A stretch of 64,000 nt of DNA from Pseudomonas batumici (GCF_000820515.1 NZ_JXDG01000014.1:62001-126000); one strand, 5' to 3'. Shown: positions 51,520 to 61,636, numbered from the stretch's first letter. A program made the numbers and translations. The notes: generated by a model from the letters alone, not told the origin.

Positions 51520-52737
51520 ATGTCAGCGACCGCAACTCCCGCCCAGTCAGTGCCGGACCATCACGGGCAATTTCTCGACCTGCTGGACACCAGCCTGAAC
51601 CAGAATGCCTTTATCAAGCTGGTGCTGGCCAAGTACGTGGGCGACGAGGCGGACCTGCAACGGGCCATCATCAAGCAGGTGACGGTCAAGGAGCAGCCGT
51701 GCCTGTCCTTTGTCTATCGCTACAAGACCCGGGACATCACCAAGAACTTTCCGGTTGCCGAGGGCCTGGCGATCATTGCCGGATTGCTGCCGGCCTCCTT
51801 CAAGAATGCCCACCTGCTGTCGCTCACCGACGAGGTGCAGCTGGAGTACAGCAAGAAGGGCAAGAGCACCTTGTTCAAGGGCAAGACCCAGCAGGCGCGG
51901 GAAGTGCCGTCCGCCGAGCACAATCGCGAGAAGAACCGCTACCTGGAACTCAGTCGTCCGTTTCTCACCGACCTGGGCGTGACCAACAAACAGCACGAGC
52001 TGATTCCCGCGATGTCGCGCAAGTGGAAGCAGATCAACAAGTTCATCGAGGTGTTTTCCCACGCCCTGAGCAGCTCGCCGATCAAGCTCGACCAGCCGGT
52101 GCGGGTGGCGGACTTCGGTTCGGGCAAGGGCTACCTGACCTTTGCCATCCACGATTACCTGCGCAATACCCTGCAGGTTGAAGGGCAGGTGACCGGGGTC
52201 GAGTTGCGCGAGGACATGGTCAGTCTGTGCAACACGGCGGCGGCGCGTCTGGAGCATCCGGGGCTAGTGTTCAAATGCGGTGATGTGCGCAGCGTGGCAC
52301 CGAGCGAGCTGGACGTGATGATCGCCCTGCATGCCTGCGATATCGCCACCGACTATGCGATCCACACGGGTATCCGTTCAGGGGCGGCGATCATCATGTG
52401 CTCGCCGTGCTGTCACAAGCAGATCCGCCTGCAGATCCAGAGCCCGGCGTTGCTCAAGCCGATGCTGCAATACGGCCTGCACCTGGGGCAGCAGGCGGAG
52501 ATGGTCACCGACAGCCTGCGCGCGCTGTTCCTCGAAGCCTGCGGCTACGAGACCAAGGTCTTCGAGTTCATCTCCCTGGAGCACACCAACAAGAACAAGA
52601 TGATCCTCGCGGTCAAGCGTGCCGAGCCGCAGGATCCGGCGTTGCTGCTGGCGAAAATCGACGAGCTCAAGGCCTTCTACGCCATCCAGGAGCACTGCCT
52701 GGAAACCCTCCTGCGGGCCGACGGCTACTTGAGCTGA
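51520..52737 (+). CDS. Class I SAM-dependent methyltransferase (Methyltransf_32-like)
   Basis: This 405-residue protein has an N-terminal RNA- or substrate-binding region (about residues 1-160) and a SAM-binding domain with motif I ADFGSGKGYLTF near residue 190 and the SPCCHKQ motif near residue 290. The methylated substrate is unknown; nucleic acid is possible. The ATG chosen has GAGG nine bases before. Its 3' end overlaps the convergent gene by 13 bases. Confidence 0.82.
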   Translation: MSATATPAQSVPDHHGQFLDLLDTSLNQNAFIKLVLAKYVGDEADLQRAIIKQVTVKEQPCLSFVYRYKTRDITKNFPVAEGLAIIAGLLPASFKNAHLLSLTDEVQLEYSKKGKSTLFKGKTQQAREVPSAEHNREKNRYLELSRPFLTDLGVTNKQHELIPAMSRKWKQINKFIEVFSHALSSSPIKLDQPVRVADFGSGKGYLTFAIHDYLRNTLQVEGQVTGVELREDMVSLCNTAAARLEHPGLVFKCGDVRSVAPSELDVMIALHACDIATDYAIHTGIRSGAAIIMCSPCCHKQIRLQIQSPALLKPMLQYGLHLGQQAEMVTDSLRALFLEACGYETKVFEFISLEHTNKNKMILAVKRAEPQDPALLLAKIDELKAFYAIQEHCLETLLRADGYLS

Positions 52738-53636
52738 ACCCCCGGCGGCAAGCTGCCCGGTTGCGCCGGGCGGACGCTGGTCTTGCGTCCGAGCATCACG
52801 GTGACGATCACGCCACCGGCAAACAGCCAGGTGATCGGCTCGACGTGTTCGCCAAAGAACAGCGCCGAAAAGGCGATGGTGAAGAAAATCTGCAGCAGCT
52901 GGATCTGGCTGACCCGGGCGATGCCGCCCAGGGCGAGCCCGGCGTACCAGGCAAAAAAGCCGAGGAACTGCGAGAACATCGCCACATAACCGAAGGCCCA
53001 CCAGGTCTTGCTGGAAATCGCCCCCTGGTGCTGCGAGGCCAGGTACAGGACCGGACCGATCAGCACCGGTACCGACAGCACCAGCGCCCAGCAGATCACT
53101 TGCCAGCCGCCCATCTCCCGGGCCAGGCGCCCGCCCTCGGCATAGCCGAGGCCGCCGACGGCAATCGCCCCGAGCATCAACAGGTCGCCGGCCTGGATAC
53201 TCCCGGCACCGCTGATCAACGCATACCCCAGCACCAGCGCACTGCCCAGGGCGGCGCAGGCCCAGAAGGCCCGTGACGGCCGTTCGTGGGACAGCCAGGC
53301 CGCGTACAACGCCACGCACAAGGGTTGCAGGCCGTTGACCAGGGCGCCGTGGGAGGCCGGCAAGGTCTTCATGGCCCAGGCCGAGAGCACCGGAAAGCCC
53401 AGGATCACCCCGGCGATCACCAGCCACAGGCCCTTGAACTGGTTCCAGGTCGGCCACTTTTCCCGGCGCCAGAGCAGCAGGGCCGCGGCCGGAATCGCGG
53501 CGACCAGGGCGCGGCCGAGCCCGTTGAGCAGCGGGTTGATTTCCTGCACCACGATGCGGGTGAAGGGCAGGGTCAGGCTGAAGATCACCACACCCAGCAG
53601 GCCGAGCAGCATGCCGGTGTTTTCACGAGAGGACAT
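52725..53636 (-). CDS. DMT/EamA-family transporter
   Basis: This 303-residue protein has ten membrane spans in two EamA halves, with PFTRIVVQE near the start and GVIVTVMLGRK at the end. It is a likely exporter of unknown substrate. It is convergent with the methyltransferase. Confidence 0.85.
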   Translation of the reverse strand: MSSRENTGMLLGLLGVVIFSLTLPFTRIVVQEINPLLNGLGRALVAAIPAAALLLWRREKWPTWNQFKGLWLVIAGVILGFPVLSAWAMKTLPASHGALVNGLQPLCVALYAAWLSHERPSRAFWACAALGSALVLGYALISGAGSIQAGDLLMLGAIAVGGLGYAEGGRLAREMGGWQVICWALVLSVPVLIGPVLYLASQHQGAISSKTWWAFGYVAMFSQFLGFFAWYAGLALGGIARVSQIQLLQIFFTIAFSALFFGEHVEPITWLFAGGVIVTVMLGRKTSVRPAQPGSLPPGVQLK

Positions 53637-53840
53637 GGATATTGACCGGGAATCAGGGAAACAGGGCCTGTCATCTAGCCATAAAGGCCCGGCGGCGCGC
53701 TGTTACAGCTGGGCAGATAGTTGCCCGTACAGTTTGTCGTCCCGGGGGATCGTAGTAGCCGGCGATTACCCGTCGGCGCGCACAGGGGCTACCTTGGCTA
53801 CTCTTGTCTGCCCAAGCGTTCACCCAGAGGAGTTCACCCC

Positions 53841-54422
53841 ATGGCCGCGAAAAAGATTCTGATGCTGGTTGGCGATTACGTCGAAGACTACGAGGTGATG
53901 GTGCCGTTCCAGGCCCTGCTGATGGTCGGTCACCAGGTGCATGCCGTATGCCCGGACAAGAGCGCCGGCCAGACCGTACGCACCGCGATCCATGACTTCG
54001 AGGGCGACCAGACCTACAGCGAGAAGCCGGGGCATCTGTTCGCCCTGAACTTCGATTTCGCCAAGGTCGATGCCGCCGACTACGACGCGCTGCTGATTCC
54101 CGGCGGTCGTGCACCGGAATACCTGCGCCTGAACGACAAGGTCGTGCAATTGGTGCAGGCCTTCGACCAGGCCGGCAAGCCGATTGCCGCCGTCTGTCAT
54201 GGCGCGCAGTTGCTGGCGGCGGCGGGTGTTCTCGACGGCCGCGAGTGCAGCGCCTATCCGGCCTGTGCCCCTGAGGTCAGGCTGGCGGGCGGTCGCTATA
54301 TCGATATCGAAGTGACCCAGGCCCACGTCCAGGGTAACCTGGTGACCGCTCCGGCCTGGCCGGCGCACCCCAGCTGGCTGGCGGCGTTTCTCGGGCTGCT
54401 GGGCACCAGGATCACTTTGTAA
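53841..54422 (+). CDS. DJ-1/PfpI-family protein
   Basis: This 193-residue protein has the catalytic cysteine in [10 protein letters not shown] near residue 118 and the acidic residue in the first strand region (DYVEDYEV). Family members act as glyoxalase/deglycase or chaperone-like proteins. The ATG follows AGAGGAG. It is followed 15 bp later by a ribbon-helix-helix gene. Confidence 0.85.
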   Translation: MAAKKILMLVGDYVEDYEVMVPFQALLMVGHQVHAVCPDKSAGQTVRTAIHDFEGDQTYSEKPGHLFALNFDFAKVDAADYDALLIPGGRAPEYLRLNDKVVQLVQAFDQAGKPIAAVCHGAQLLAAAGVLDGRECSAYPACAPEVRLAGGRYIDIEVTQAHVQGNLVTAPAWPAHPSWLAAFLGLLGTRITL

Positions 54423-54437
54423 GCGGGGGGGCGGGTC

Positions 54438-54743
54438 ATGTGTGAACTCTACGTCAAGGCCGATCCGATTCTCTACGAATCGCGTTCCCGTTCGCTGCGT
54501 ATCCGTGGCGTGGTGACCACCTTGCGCCTGGAAAACCAGTTCTGGGACATCCTCGCGGAGATCGCCGAGGCCGACGGCATGACCACCAACCAGTTGATCA
54601 CCCGGCTCTACGAGGAAGTGATGGACTTTCGCGGGGAGGTGCTGAATTTCGCCTCCTTCCTGCGGGTCAGTTGCACCCGCTACCTGAGCCAGCGGCGGGC
54701 TCAGGTGACAGAACTCAGCGTGGTTCGTTCGAACGCGGGCTGA
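54438..54743 (+). CDS. Ribbon-helix-helix domain protein
   Basis: This 101-residue protein has a ribbon-helix-helix core (about residues 25-65, TTLRLENQFWDILAEIAEADGMTTNQLI), related to the Ribbon-helix-helix family used in transcription control. It lies directly after the PfpI gene, so it may be co-transcribed. Targets unknown. Confidence 0.82.
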   Translation: MCELYVKADPILYESRSRSLRIRGVVTTLRLENQFWDILAEIAEADGMTTNQLITRLYEEVMDFRGEVLNFASFLRVSCTRYLSQRRAQVTELSVVRSNAG

Positions 54744-54758
54744 AAAGCAACGCGGTCC

Positions 54759-54857
54759 CCTGTGGGAGCGCCGGTCGACGCTCGATTGCCAGCGATGAGG
54801 CCATTGAGCCTTGCAGCGCCCGTCCGGACGCCATCGCCAGCAAGCCGGCTCCCACAA
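54759..54857. repeat. REPIN 9
   Basis: Arms TGTGGGAGCGCCGGTCGACG and CAGCAAGCCGGCTCCCACA. The left arm carries the GGTCGACG variant found also in REPIN 1. Confidence 0.85.
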
Positions 54858-54879
54858 TGCAGAGTATTCGCAATAAAAA

Positions 54880-55839
54880 CTATTTGCGGCTTTCGATCCT
54901 GACCTGGCCGTCTTCCAGGGCCACGGTTTTCACCGGGATCAAGCTGGGCAGGACATTGAGCAGGGCATCGGGGTCTGTCACGTCGAGGCTGCCGGAGACC
55001 TTGAAGTGCGCCAGCGGACCGTCCGCCAATTGCACCGGTTTGCTGCGGTACAGGCTCAATTCATCGATCAGGCTGGCCAGTTCGCGATTGCGAAAGGTCA
55101 GGTGGCCGCTGCGCCAGTCAGGGATTTCTTCGCCGCCCAGGGTCTGCTGCTGCAGCGTGCCCTTGGCGTAGTCGAAGATCGCCCGTTGCCGTGCTTCGAG
55201 CAGGGTGGCGTTGTTCGGGTCACCTTCGGGCTCGAAGGCCACCTGGCCATGGGCGACGCTGACCACCAGCTGACGCTGGCCACGTCGCACATCGAAACCG
55301 CTACCCATCCCCCGTGCCCGGGCGTTGCCGGCATGAATCCAGAACGGGCGTTCCTTGTCGGTGGCCATTTCCAGGTAGAACTGGCCCTGATCCAGGTAGA
55401 TATCCCGCTGCTGGGCGCGGAAGTTGATACGTAGCCGGGTATTGGCGTTGATGTACAGGGTGCTGCCGTCCGGCAGTTTCAGGATGCGCGTGCCTTGGGC
55501 ATGGGCGGCGACCTGATGCCGATAGGGCGTGTTCGGCGCGCCGGCGCTGACCGTCAGCAACGCGCACACCAGCGCGACCGCCGTGGCCAGGGCCGGTCGC
55601 CAGAGGTGCTTGCGCCGCGCCGGCGGCAACGCCGGTTGGTTCAATTGACGCAATTGCGCCAGGTCCGACCAGAGCGCTTCGAACTCGGCATAGGCCCGGG
55701 CATGGGCCGGCGTCGCGCGCCATTGTTCGAAGGCCTCGTCCAACGGCTGTCCGGGGGCCTCGCGGTGACGGGCGAACCAGTGCGCGGCCTGGGCGTCGAT
55801 GCTGTTCCCATCGAGTGCGATGTCGGTGGCGCGGCTCAT
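54880..55839 (-). CDS. FecR-family anti-sigma/regulator, without adjacent sigma factor
   Basis: This 319-residue protein has the N-terminal DUF4880 domain (residues about 10-60, AAHWFARHREAPGQ), one membrane span (about 85-105), a periplasmic FecR domain (about 115-210, LPDGSTLYINANTRL) and a C-terminal DUF4974 secretin-like domain. FecR proteins normally control an ECF sigma factor with a TonB receptor; neither is found next to it here. It follows the DUF4917 gene on the same strand. Confidence 0.87.
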   Translation of the reverse strand: MSRATDIALDGNSIDAQAAHWFARHREAPGQPLDEAFEQWRATPAHARAYAEFEALWSDLAQLRQLNQPALPPARRKHLWRPALATAVALVCALLTVSAGAPNTPYRHQVAAHAQGTRILKLPDGSTLYINANTRLRINFRAQQRDIYLDQGQFYLEMATDKERPFWIHAGNARARGMGSGFDVRRGQRQLVVSVAHGQVAFEPEGDPNNATLLEARQRAIFDYAKGTLQQQTLGGEEIPDWRSGHLTFRNRELASLIDELSLYRSKPVQLADGPLAHFKVSGSLDVTDPDALLNVLPSLIPVKTVALEDGQVRIESRK

Positions 55840-55876
55840 TCTGGCGGCTCTCGTTCGTCGTTCAAGGGGGACTGTC

Positions 55877-56890
55877 TCAGGCCTCGGGGTCGACCCGCAA
55901 TTGCGGGCTGCCCAGCGGGTGGCTCTTGGCATCGAAAAACCGCAGTGTCACCTCCCGGCCCTCGAACAGCTGGCTGAAGTGGCGCTTCTGATGCTGGATA
56001 AACGCCTGGCTGCGCGGGTAGATCGAAATCGCCAGGGTCGTGATCCGCGCATCCAGCAGGGCCTGGACGATATGCCGGTCCTGCTCGCCGAGGTTGTGGC
56101 CGAAGATGCACAGGGCATCCTGGTGCCCGGCCAGTTGCCCGTAGCAGTACGACAGGTAATCCGAATGACGGATCGCCTTGAGCTTGTCCTGCGTATTCCC
56201 CTCACTGACGAACAACGGCACGTCGCCCAGGGTATTGACCGCGAAACTGCCCAGCAGGGTGCTTTCCGAGGAGGTCAGCTTGCGGGTGCTGCCGTCGAGG
56301 TTTTTCACCAGGTGCAGCCCGCCGTGCAGGTACAGGACGCGGGTGCCGTGGCTGTCGGTGGCGCTGAGGTCGAAGCTCGAGTCGTCAGGGCGGAACAGGT
56401 CGTCGAACGATTCGGGCGCCTGCATGATCGCCCAGTAGGCGAGCAGGTCGTAGTTGGTGGAGTAGAGCGTCCGGTAGCGGCTCAACTCGGCATTGATCCG
56501 TGCCAGGCTCTCGGGTTGCACGAGTTTCCAGGGGATGTGCACCGAGCGTATCGCATGGATCAGCGCTTCCTTGATCGCGAAATAGCGATTGCGCGGCGAC
56601 GACGAACTGATGGTCAGGGCCGCATTGACCCTGATGGTGCTCTTCAGAGCGCTGAGCACCTGTTCGAAGTTGCTGGTGTCCAGGGCCTTGAACACCGCCA
56701 GTTCGCTGAGCCCCAGCGGGCGGTTTCGCGTGGTCTGGGCTTTCTCGAACAGCGAGTCGTAGGCGAATGCCTGCCACATCGCCCGGCTCGCGCCGTTGCC
56801 GATCAACAGGCCGCTGAAGGGGATTTCGGCACGCAGGGCGCTCCAGTCTTCCAACGCCGTATCAAATACCCGGAATTCCATTGTTGCCAT
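55877..56890 (-). CDS. DUF4917, SIR2-like protein
   Basis: This 337-residue protein has the features of the SIR2-like fold: LLIGNGASRAMW near residue 28, YSTNYDLLAYW near residue 148, a conserved LHGGLHL and FGHNLGEQDRHI near residue 260. Such proteins can hydrolyse NAD and several serve in phage defence. No partner nuclease or sensor is adjacent, but it lies directly upstream of an orphan fecR. Activity is inferred. Confidence 0.78.
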   Translation of the reverse strand: MATMEFRVFDTALEDWSALRAEIPFSGLLIGNGASRAMWQAFAYDSLFEKAQTTRNRPLGLSELAVFKALDTSNFEQVLSALKSTIRVNAALTISSSSPRNRYFAIKEALIHAIRSVHIPWKLVQPESLARINAELSRYRTLYSTNYDLLAYWAIMQAPESFDDLFRPDDSSFDLSATDSHGTRVLYLHGGLHLVKNLDGSTRKLTSSESTLLGSFAVNTLGDVPLFVSEGNTQDKLKAIRHSDYLSYCYGQLAGHQDALCIFGHNLGEQDRHIVQALLDARITTLAISIYPRSQAFIQHQKRHFSQLFEGREVTLRFFDAKSHPLGSPQLRVDPEA

Positions 56891-57107
56891 GGGTCGGTTG
56901 CCAAATCTGAAGAGGATCAGCGGCGGACTTTAACATGGGTTTGTTGGGCCATTCCCTTATTCCACCGCGATGATCGTGGGTCGCTTGAGATAAGCGGCGG
57001 CTGACGAACGGCGGTTCGGATCCGGGATTCTCTTGAGCCAGGTCAAGGTGGGCGGTGGGGCTTGGACTGAAGCTGGGACCCGTCAGTCAGCTAAAGGAAG
57101 GCTTACC

Positions 57108-58256
57108 GTGAGCAGCACATTTTTCATTCCCGCAGTGAACATCATGGGCATCGATTGCCTGGAAGAAGCCATGACCGCGATTCGCAACCATGGTTTTCGC
57201 AAGGCGTTGATCGTCACCGACGGGGGGCTGGCGAAGGCCGGCGTCGCCGCACGGATTGCCGGCATGCTGGCGATGCAGGACATCGACTCGGTGCTGTTCG
57301 ATGGCGCCAAGCCGAATCCGAGTATCGACAACGTCGAGAAGGGGCTGGCGGTGCTCAAGGCCGGCCAGTGCGATTTCGTCGTGTCCCTGGGCGGCGGCTC
57401 GCCCCATGACTGCGCCAAGGGTATCGCCCTGTGCGCCACCAATGGCGGGCATATCCGCGACTACGAAGGCGTCGACCGCTCGGCCAAGCCGCAACTGCCG
57501 CTGGTGGCCATCAACACCACCGCTGGTACGGCCAGCGAGATGACCCGCTTCTGCATCATCACCGACGAATCGCGTCACGTGAAAATGGCGATTGTCGACC
57601 GCAATGTCACGCCGCTGCTGTCGGTCAACGACCCGGCCCTGATGGTCGCCATGCCCAAAGGGCTGACGGCCGCCACCGGGATGGATGCCCTGACCCATGC
57701 GGTCGAAGCGTATGTGTCCACGGCGGCGACGCCGATCACCGACGCCTGCGCGATCAAGGCCATTGAACTGATCAGCGCCAACCTGCGCCAGGTCGTGTTT
57801 GACGGCGCCGACCTGCAGGCCCGGGAAAGCATGGCGTATGCGCAGTTCCTGGCGGGCATGGCCTTCAACAATGCGTCGCTGGGCTTCGTGCATGCCATGG
57901 CGCACCAGTTGGGCGGTTTCTACGACCTGCCCCATGGCGTGTGCAACGCGGTGTTGCTGCCCCATGTGCAGAGTTTCAACGCGCTGGTGTGCCCGCAGCG
58001 CCTGACTGACGTAGCCAAGGCGTTGGGTGTCGATATTCAGGGCATGAGTGACGAGGAGGGCGCCCAGGCGGCCATTGCGGCGATTCGCAGCCTGGCCAAG
58101 GATGTCGAGATCCCTGCCGGCCTGCGGGAGTTGGGAGCCAAGTTGCAGGACATTCCGATCCTCGCCAGCAATGCCTTGAAGGACGCTTGCGGCCTGACCA
58201 ACCCGCGTGCGGCGGACCAGCGGCAGATCGAAGAGATCTTCCGCAGCGCGTTCTGA
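57108..58256 (+). CDS. yiaY: Iron-containing alcohol dehydrogenase
   Basis: This 382-residue enzyme has [14 protein letters not shown], the metal-binding segments [30 protein letters not shown] and [14 protein letters not shown], and is very like E. coli YiaY over its length. The GTG start is chosen because AAAGGAAGG precedes it and it gives the normal length. It interconverts alcohols and aldehydes with NAD(H). Confidence 0.92.
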   Translation: MSSTFFIPAVNIMGIDCLEEAMTAIRNHGFRKALIVTDGGLAKAGVAARIAGMLAMQDIDSVLFDGAKPNPSIDNVEKGLAVLKAGQCDFVVSLGGGSPHDCAKGIALCATNGGHIRDYEGVDRSAKPQLPLVAINTTAGTASEMTRFCIITDESRHVKMAIVDRNVTPLLSVNDPALMVAMPKGLTAATGMDALTHAVEAYVSTAATPITDACAIKAIELISANLRQVVFDGADLQARESMAYAQFLAGMAFNNASLGFVHAMAHQLGGFYDLPHGVCNAVLLPHVQSFNALVCPQRLTDVAKALGVDIQGMSDEEGAQAAIAAIRSLAKDVEIPAGLRELGAKLQDIPILASNALKDACGLTNPRAADQRQIEEIFRSAF

Positions 58257-58345
58257 CGCAAGACCCACCACCCCGCGCCTTCCCCTGTAGGGGAGGGCGC
58301 TGTCACGACCAGCGGGCTTGCAAACCAGCGTTCACACAGGTTTAA

Positions 58346-58363
58346 TTGAGTGATTACTCACTT
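58346..58363. promoter_or_regulatory. TetR operator 1
   Basis: The sequence TTGAGTGATTACTCACTT, 22 bp before the TetR start, is a near match to the perfect palindrome before the SDR gene. Confidence 0.75.
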
Positions 58364-58384
58364 ATAGGTTGAACGCTGCTCCCC

Positions 58385-58957
58385 ATGGCCCGTCCCAAAA
58401 GCGAAGACAAACGCAACGCCATCCTCAACGCCGCCATCGAGGTGTTCGCCGAACAGGGCCTGGGTTGTCCGACGCTGAAGATCGCCCGACTCGCCGGTGT
58501 TGCCGAGGGCACGTTGTTCAACTACTTCAGTTCCAAGGACGTGCTGCTCAACGAACTCTACCTGCACCTCAAGGCCGAGTTGCGGGACGTGATGATGCCC
58601 GGCTACCCGCGCACGGAAACAGTGAACAAGCGCGCCCGTCATGCCTGGCAGAGCTATGTCGACTGGGGCGTGGCCGAGCCCCGCAAGCGCAAGGTGGTGG
58701 CCTTGCTCGGGATGTCCGCGCAGGTCACCGAACAGAGCAAGCTGGCCGGCATGCAGGATTTCTGCGAGGTCAACGACATGATGCAGGAAAGCATTGCCAG
58801 CGGCCTGTTCCGCGACCAGCCGGCGGCCTTTGTCTCGGCGATCATGGGGGCCCTGGCCGATACCACGATCGATTTCATCCGTCGCGAACCGGATCAGGCC
58901 GAGCGTTATGCCGAAGCCGGTTTCCAGGCGTTCTGGAGTGCCACCGCCAAGGCGTAG
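58385..58957 (+). CDS. TetR-family repressor
   Basis: This 190-residue regulator has the N-terminal helix-turn-helix (LKIARLAGVAEGTLFNYFSSK) and a helical ligand domain. Two copies of a GAGTGA-N-TCACT palindrome, before its own start and before the SDR gene, indicate it represses both. Ligand unknown. Confidence 0.9.
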   Translation: MARPKSEDKRNAILNAAIEVFAEQGLGCPTLKIARLAGVAEGTLFNYFSSKDVLLNELYLHLKAELRDVMMPGYPRTETVNKRARHAWQSYVDWGVAEPRKRKVVALLGMSAQVTEQSKLAGMQDFCEVNDMMQESIASGLFRDQPAAFVSAIMGALADTTIDFIRREPDQAERYAEAGFQAFWSATAKA

Positions 58958-58982
58958 GCGAGGGTTTTTCCTTGTGTCAAAA

Positions 58983-59002
58983 ATGAGTGAGTGCTCACTC
59001 AT
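58983..59002. promoter_or_regulatory. TetR operator 2
   Basis: A perfect inverted repeat ATGAGTGAG-TG-CTCACTCAT lies 29 bp before the SDR start. Confidence 0.8.
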
Positions 59003-59031
59003 AAAGCTCAACAATCGATAGGAGTCTCATC

Positions 59032-59895
59032 ATGTCTAAAGTCTGGTTGATTACGGGAAGTGCCAGTGGCCTGGGTCGCAACATCGCCGAGGCGGTGCTG
59101 GCGGCGGGGGAGCGATTGGTGGCGACAGCGCGGGAACCGCAGCGCCTGGACGATCTGGTGGCGCGCTATGGCGACCAGGTTCGGGTGGTGGCCCTGGATG
59201 TGACGGACGCGGCGGCCGCGCAAGCGGCGGTGCGGGTTGCCGTCGAGGCGTTCGGCAGGCTCGATGTGCTGGTCAACAATGCCGGTTACGGTCATCTCGC
59301 GCCGTTCGAGCAGACCGAGACGGCGGCGTTTCGCGCGGAGGTCGAGACCAATTTCTTCGGTGTGGTCAACGTGACCCGCGCGGCATTGCCGGTGATGCGC
59401 GCTCAGCGTAGCGGGCACATCCTGCAGATCTCCTCGGTGGGTGGCCGTGCGGGCATGCCGGGGCTCAGCGCCTATCAGGCGGCGAAGTGGGCGGTGGGTG
59501 GTTTCACCGAGGTGGTGGCGCAGGAAGTGGCGCCGCTGGGGATCAAGGTCTGTGCCGTGGAGCCGGGTGGCATGCGCACCAACTGGGCGGTGAGGGCGGG
59601 CCACGCCACGCCGTCGATCATGGAGGACTACCAGGCGAGCGTCGGTGCCGTCAGCAGCATGCTCAGTGCCTATGCGGGCAATGAACCGAGCGATCCTGAT
59701 CGTATCGCGCAGATTGTGCTCAAGCTGGCCTACCACGAGCAATTGCCGCTGCACCTGTTGATCGGCAACGATGCCTTGCACTACTGCGAGCAGGCCGAGA
59801 CCGCGCGTGCCGAGGCGGCCGGGCGTTGGTTGGAGGTCAGTCGCGCCGCCGACTACAGTGCACCTGTCGAGCTGCCGACGTTCCCGAGCCATTGA
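59032..59895 (+). CDS. Short-chain dehydrogenase/reductase
   Basis: This 287-residue oxidoreductase has TGSASGLG (residues 8-15), NNAGYG, the catalytic serine in ISSVGG, and YQAAK as the YxxxK motif. The following gene is 10 bases away and likely co-transcribed. Substrate unknown; under TetR control. Confidence 0.9.
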   Translation: MSKVWLITGSASGLGRNIAEAVLAAGERLVATAREPQRLDDLVARYGDQVRVVALDVTDAAAAQAAVRVAVEAFGRLDVLVNNAGYGHLAPFEQTETAAFRAEVETNFFGVVNVTRAALPVMRAQRSGHILQISSVGGRAGMPGLSAYQAAKWAVGGFTEVVAQEVAPLGIKVCAVEPGGMRTNWAVRAGHATPSIMEDYQASVGAVSSMLSAYAGNEPSDPDRIAQIVLKLAYHEQLPLHLLIGNDALHYCEQAETARAEAAGRWLEVSRAADYSAPVELPTFPSH

Positions 59896-59905
59896 GAGGT
59901 TGCCC

Positions 59906-60577
59906 ATGAATATTCTGTTGTTCGGTGCCACCGGCATGGTCGGCCAAGGTGTGTTGCGTGAATGCCTGCTGGCGGACGATGTGCAGCAGGTCAGGGTTAT
60001 TGGCCGTACGCCGGTGACCCAGGTCGATGCGAAACTCAGCCAGGTGGTACACGCCGACCTGTTCGACTACCGCGGCATCGAGTCCGAGCTGCAGGGTTTC
60101 GATGCCTGCTTCTTCTGCCTGGGTGTTTCGGCAGTGGGCCTGGACGAGGCGCAGTACACCCGGCTGACCTACGACCTGACGCTGGCCGCCGCCGAGACCT
60201 TGTCGCGGCTCAATCCGGGCATGACCTTTGTCTATGTCTCAGGGGCGGGTACCGACAGCAGTGAAAAGGGCCGCAGCATGTGGGCCCGGGTCAAGGGGCG
60301 CACCGAGAACGCCTTGCAGCGGTTGCCGTTCAAGGCGGTGTACCTGATGCGTCCCGGTGCGATCCAGCCGTTGCACGGCGTGCGCTCCAAGACCCGGCTC
60401 TACCAGGCGGTCTACAGCCTGGCCGGTCCGTTGATGAGCCTGCTGCGCCGGTTATGGCCGGACAGTATCCAGACCACTGAAACCATGGGCCGGGCGATGC
60501 TGGCGGTGGCGCGCAAGGGGGCGCCGCAAGCGATCCTCGATCCCAAGGCGATCAATCAACTGTCAGCAAGGACCTGA
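59906..60577 (+). CDS. NAD(P)-binding epimerase-like protein
   Basis: This 223-residue protein starts MNILLFGATGMVGQGVLREC with the Rossmann GATGMVG motif and has the SGAGTDSS and YLMRPGAIQP segments of the atypical SDR group. It follows the SDR gene and appears to be part of the same TetR-controlled unit. Confidence 0.85.
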   Translation: MNILLFGATGMVGQGVLRECLLADDVQQVRVIGRTPVTQVDAKLSQVVHADLFDYRGIESELQGFDACFFCLGVSAVGLDEAQYTRLTYDLTLAAAETLSRLNPGMTFVYVSGAGTDSSEKGRSMWARVKGRTENALQRLPFKAVYLMRPGAIQPLHGVRSKTRLYQAVYSLAGPLMSLLRRLWPDSIQTTETMGRAMLAVARKGAPQAILDPKAINQLSART

Positions 60578-60624
60578 AAGGGCGATATCCTCGACGCTTC
60601 GATTGAGTCGTCAGCGAGCCTGCC

Positions 60625-61533
60625 ATGCTGCAAAAAAGCCTGATCCGCCGCCTGGACCTGATTACCCTGCAACTGTTCGTCGCCGTGCACGAGGAGGGTA
60701 CCCTGACCCGGGCGGCGGCCCGCGAAGCCATCGCCGTGTCGGCGGCCAGCAAACGGTTGATGGAACTGGAGGAAGCGTTGGGCGTTGCGCTGTTCGCGCG
60801 CCAGGCCAAAGGCATGCGATTGACCCCGGCCGGGGAAACCCTGCTGCATCATGCCCGGCAGATGTTGTTCAACATCGAGAAAATGGGGCTGGAGCTGGGC
60901 GAACACACCCAGGGCGTGCGTGGTTATGTGCGGATGCTGGCCAATCTTTCCGCGATCATCCAGTTTCTGCCGGAAGACCTTCGGGATTTCTCCGAATGCC
61001 ATCCGCAAGTGAAGGTCGACCTTGAAGAGCGCCCCAGCAACGGTGTGGTGCAAGGCGTGCTCGACGGCGTGGCCGATCTCGGCGTCTGCTCCAGCGACAC
61101 CGATGTGCGAGGCTTGACCAGCGTGCTTTACCGGCATGACCAGTTGGTGGTGCTGATGCGTCCCGATCATCCGCTGGCGGATCGGGACGCGTTGGCCTTC
61201 GCCGATACGCTGGACAGCGACTACGTCGGCCTGCACTCGGCCAGCTCGATCAATATGCGCACCCACGCGGCGGCTCGGGCGGCGGGCAAAGTGCTGCGCC
61301 TGCGGATCCATGTGCCGGGGTTCGATGCCATGTGCCGGATGGTCCAGGCGAACATGGGGATCGGCATTCTGCCGCTGAAGGCCTATGAACTGTTCGGCCG
61401 GGCCCTGGGATTACACGCGGTGAAACTCAATGACGAATGGTCCGCGCGCAGCCTGATCCTGGTGGTCCGGGATGAGTCGGCGCTGTCGCCGGTGAGCCGC
61501 TTGTTGTTCGAACACTTGAGCGCACCGCTCTGA
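60625..61533 (+). CDS. LysR-family regulator
   Basis: This 302-residue regulator has the helix-turn-helix near residues 25-52 (LTRAAAREAIAVSAASKRLMELE) and an effector-binding domain. Unusually it is in the same direction as the CaiB gene 103 bp downstream. It probably controls that catabolic operon. Confidence 0.87.
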   Translation: MLQKSLIRRLDLITLQLFVAVHEEGTLTRAAAREAIAVSAASKRLMELEEALGVALFARQAKGMRLTPAGETLLHHARQMLFNIEKMGLELGEHTQGVRGYVRMLANLSAIIQFLPEDLRDFSECHPQVKVDLEERPSNGVVQGVLDGVADLGVCSSDTDVRGLTSVLYRHDQLVVLMRPDHPLADRDALAFADTLDSDYVGLHSASSINMRTHAAARAAGKVLRLRIHVPGFDAMCRMVQANMGIGILPLKAYELFGRALGLHAVKLNDEWSARSLILVVRDESALSPVSRLLFEHLSAPL

Positions 61534-61636
61534 GCGTTCGCGTTTCGCGAACGTAGCTTGCCGAGTGAAGGTTGGATTCATCACCCCGTACTCCACTAGC
61601 CTTGGGGACAAATTCCAAGAAAGTGAGGTACCGGTG

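Noticed and set aside
58280-58335. CTGTAGGGGAGG...GCGGGCTTGC fragments as another REPIN
   Set aside because: Only one weak arm is present and no complementary partner could be seen.
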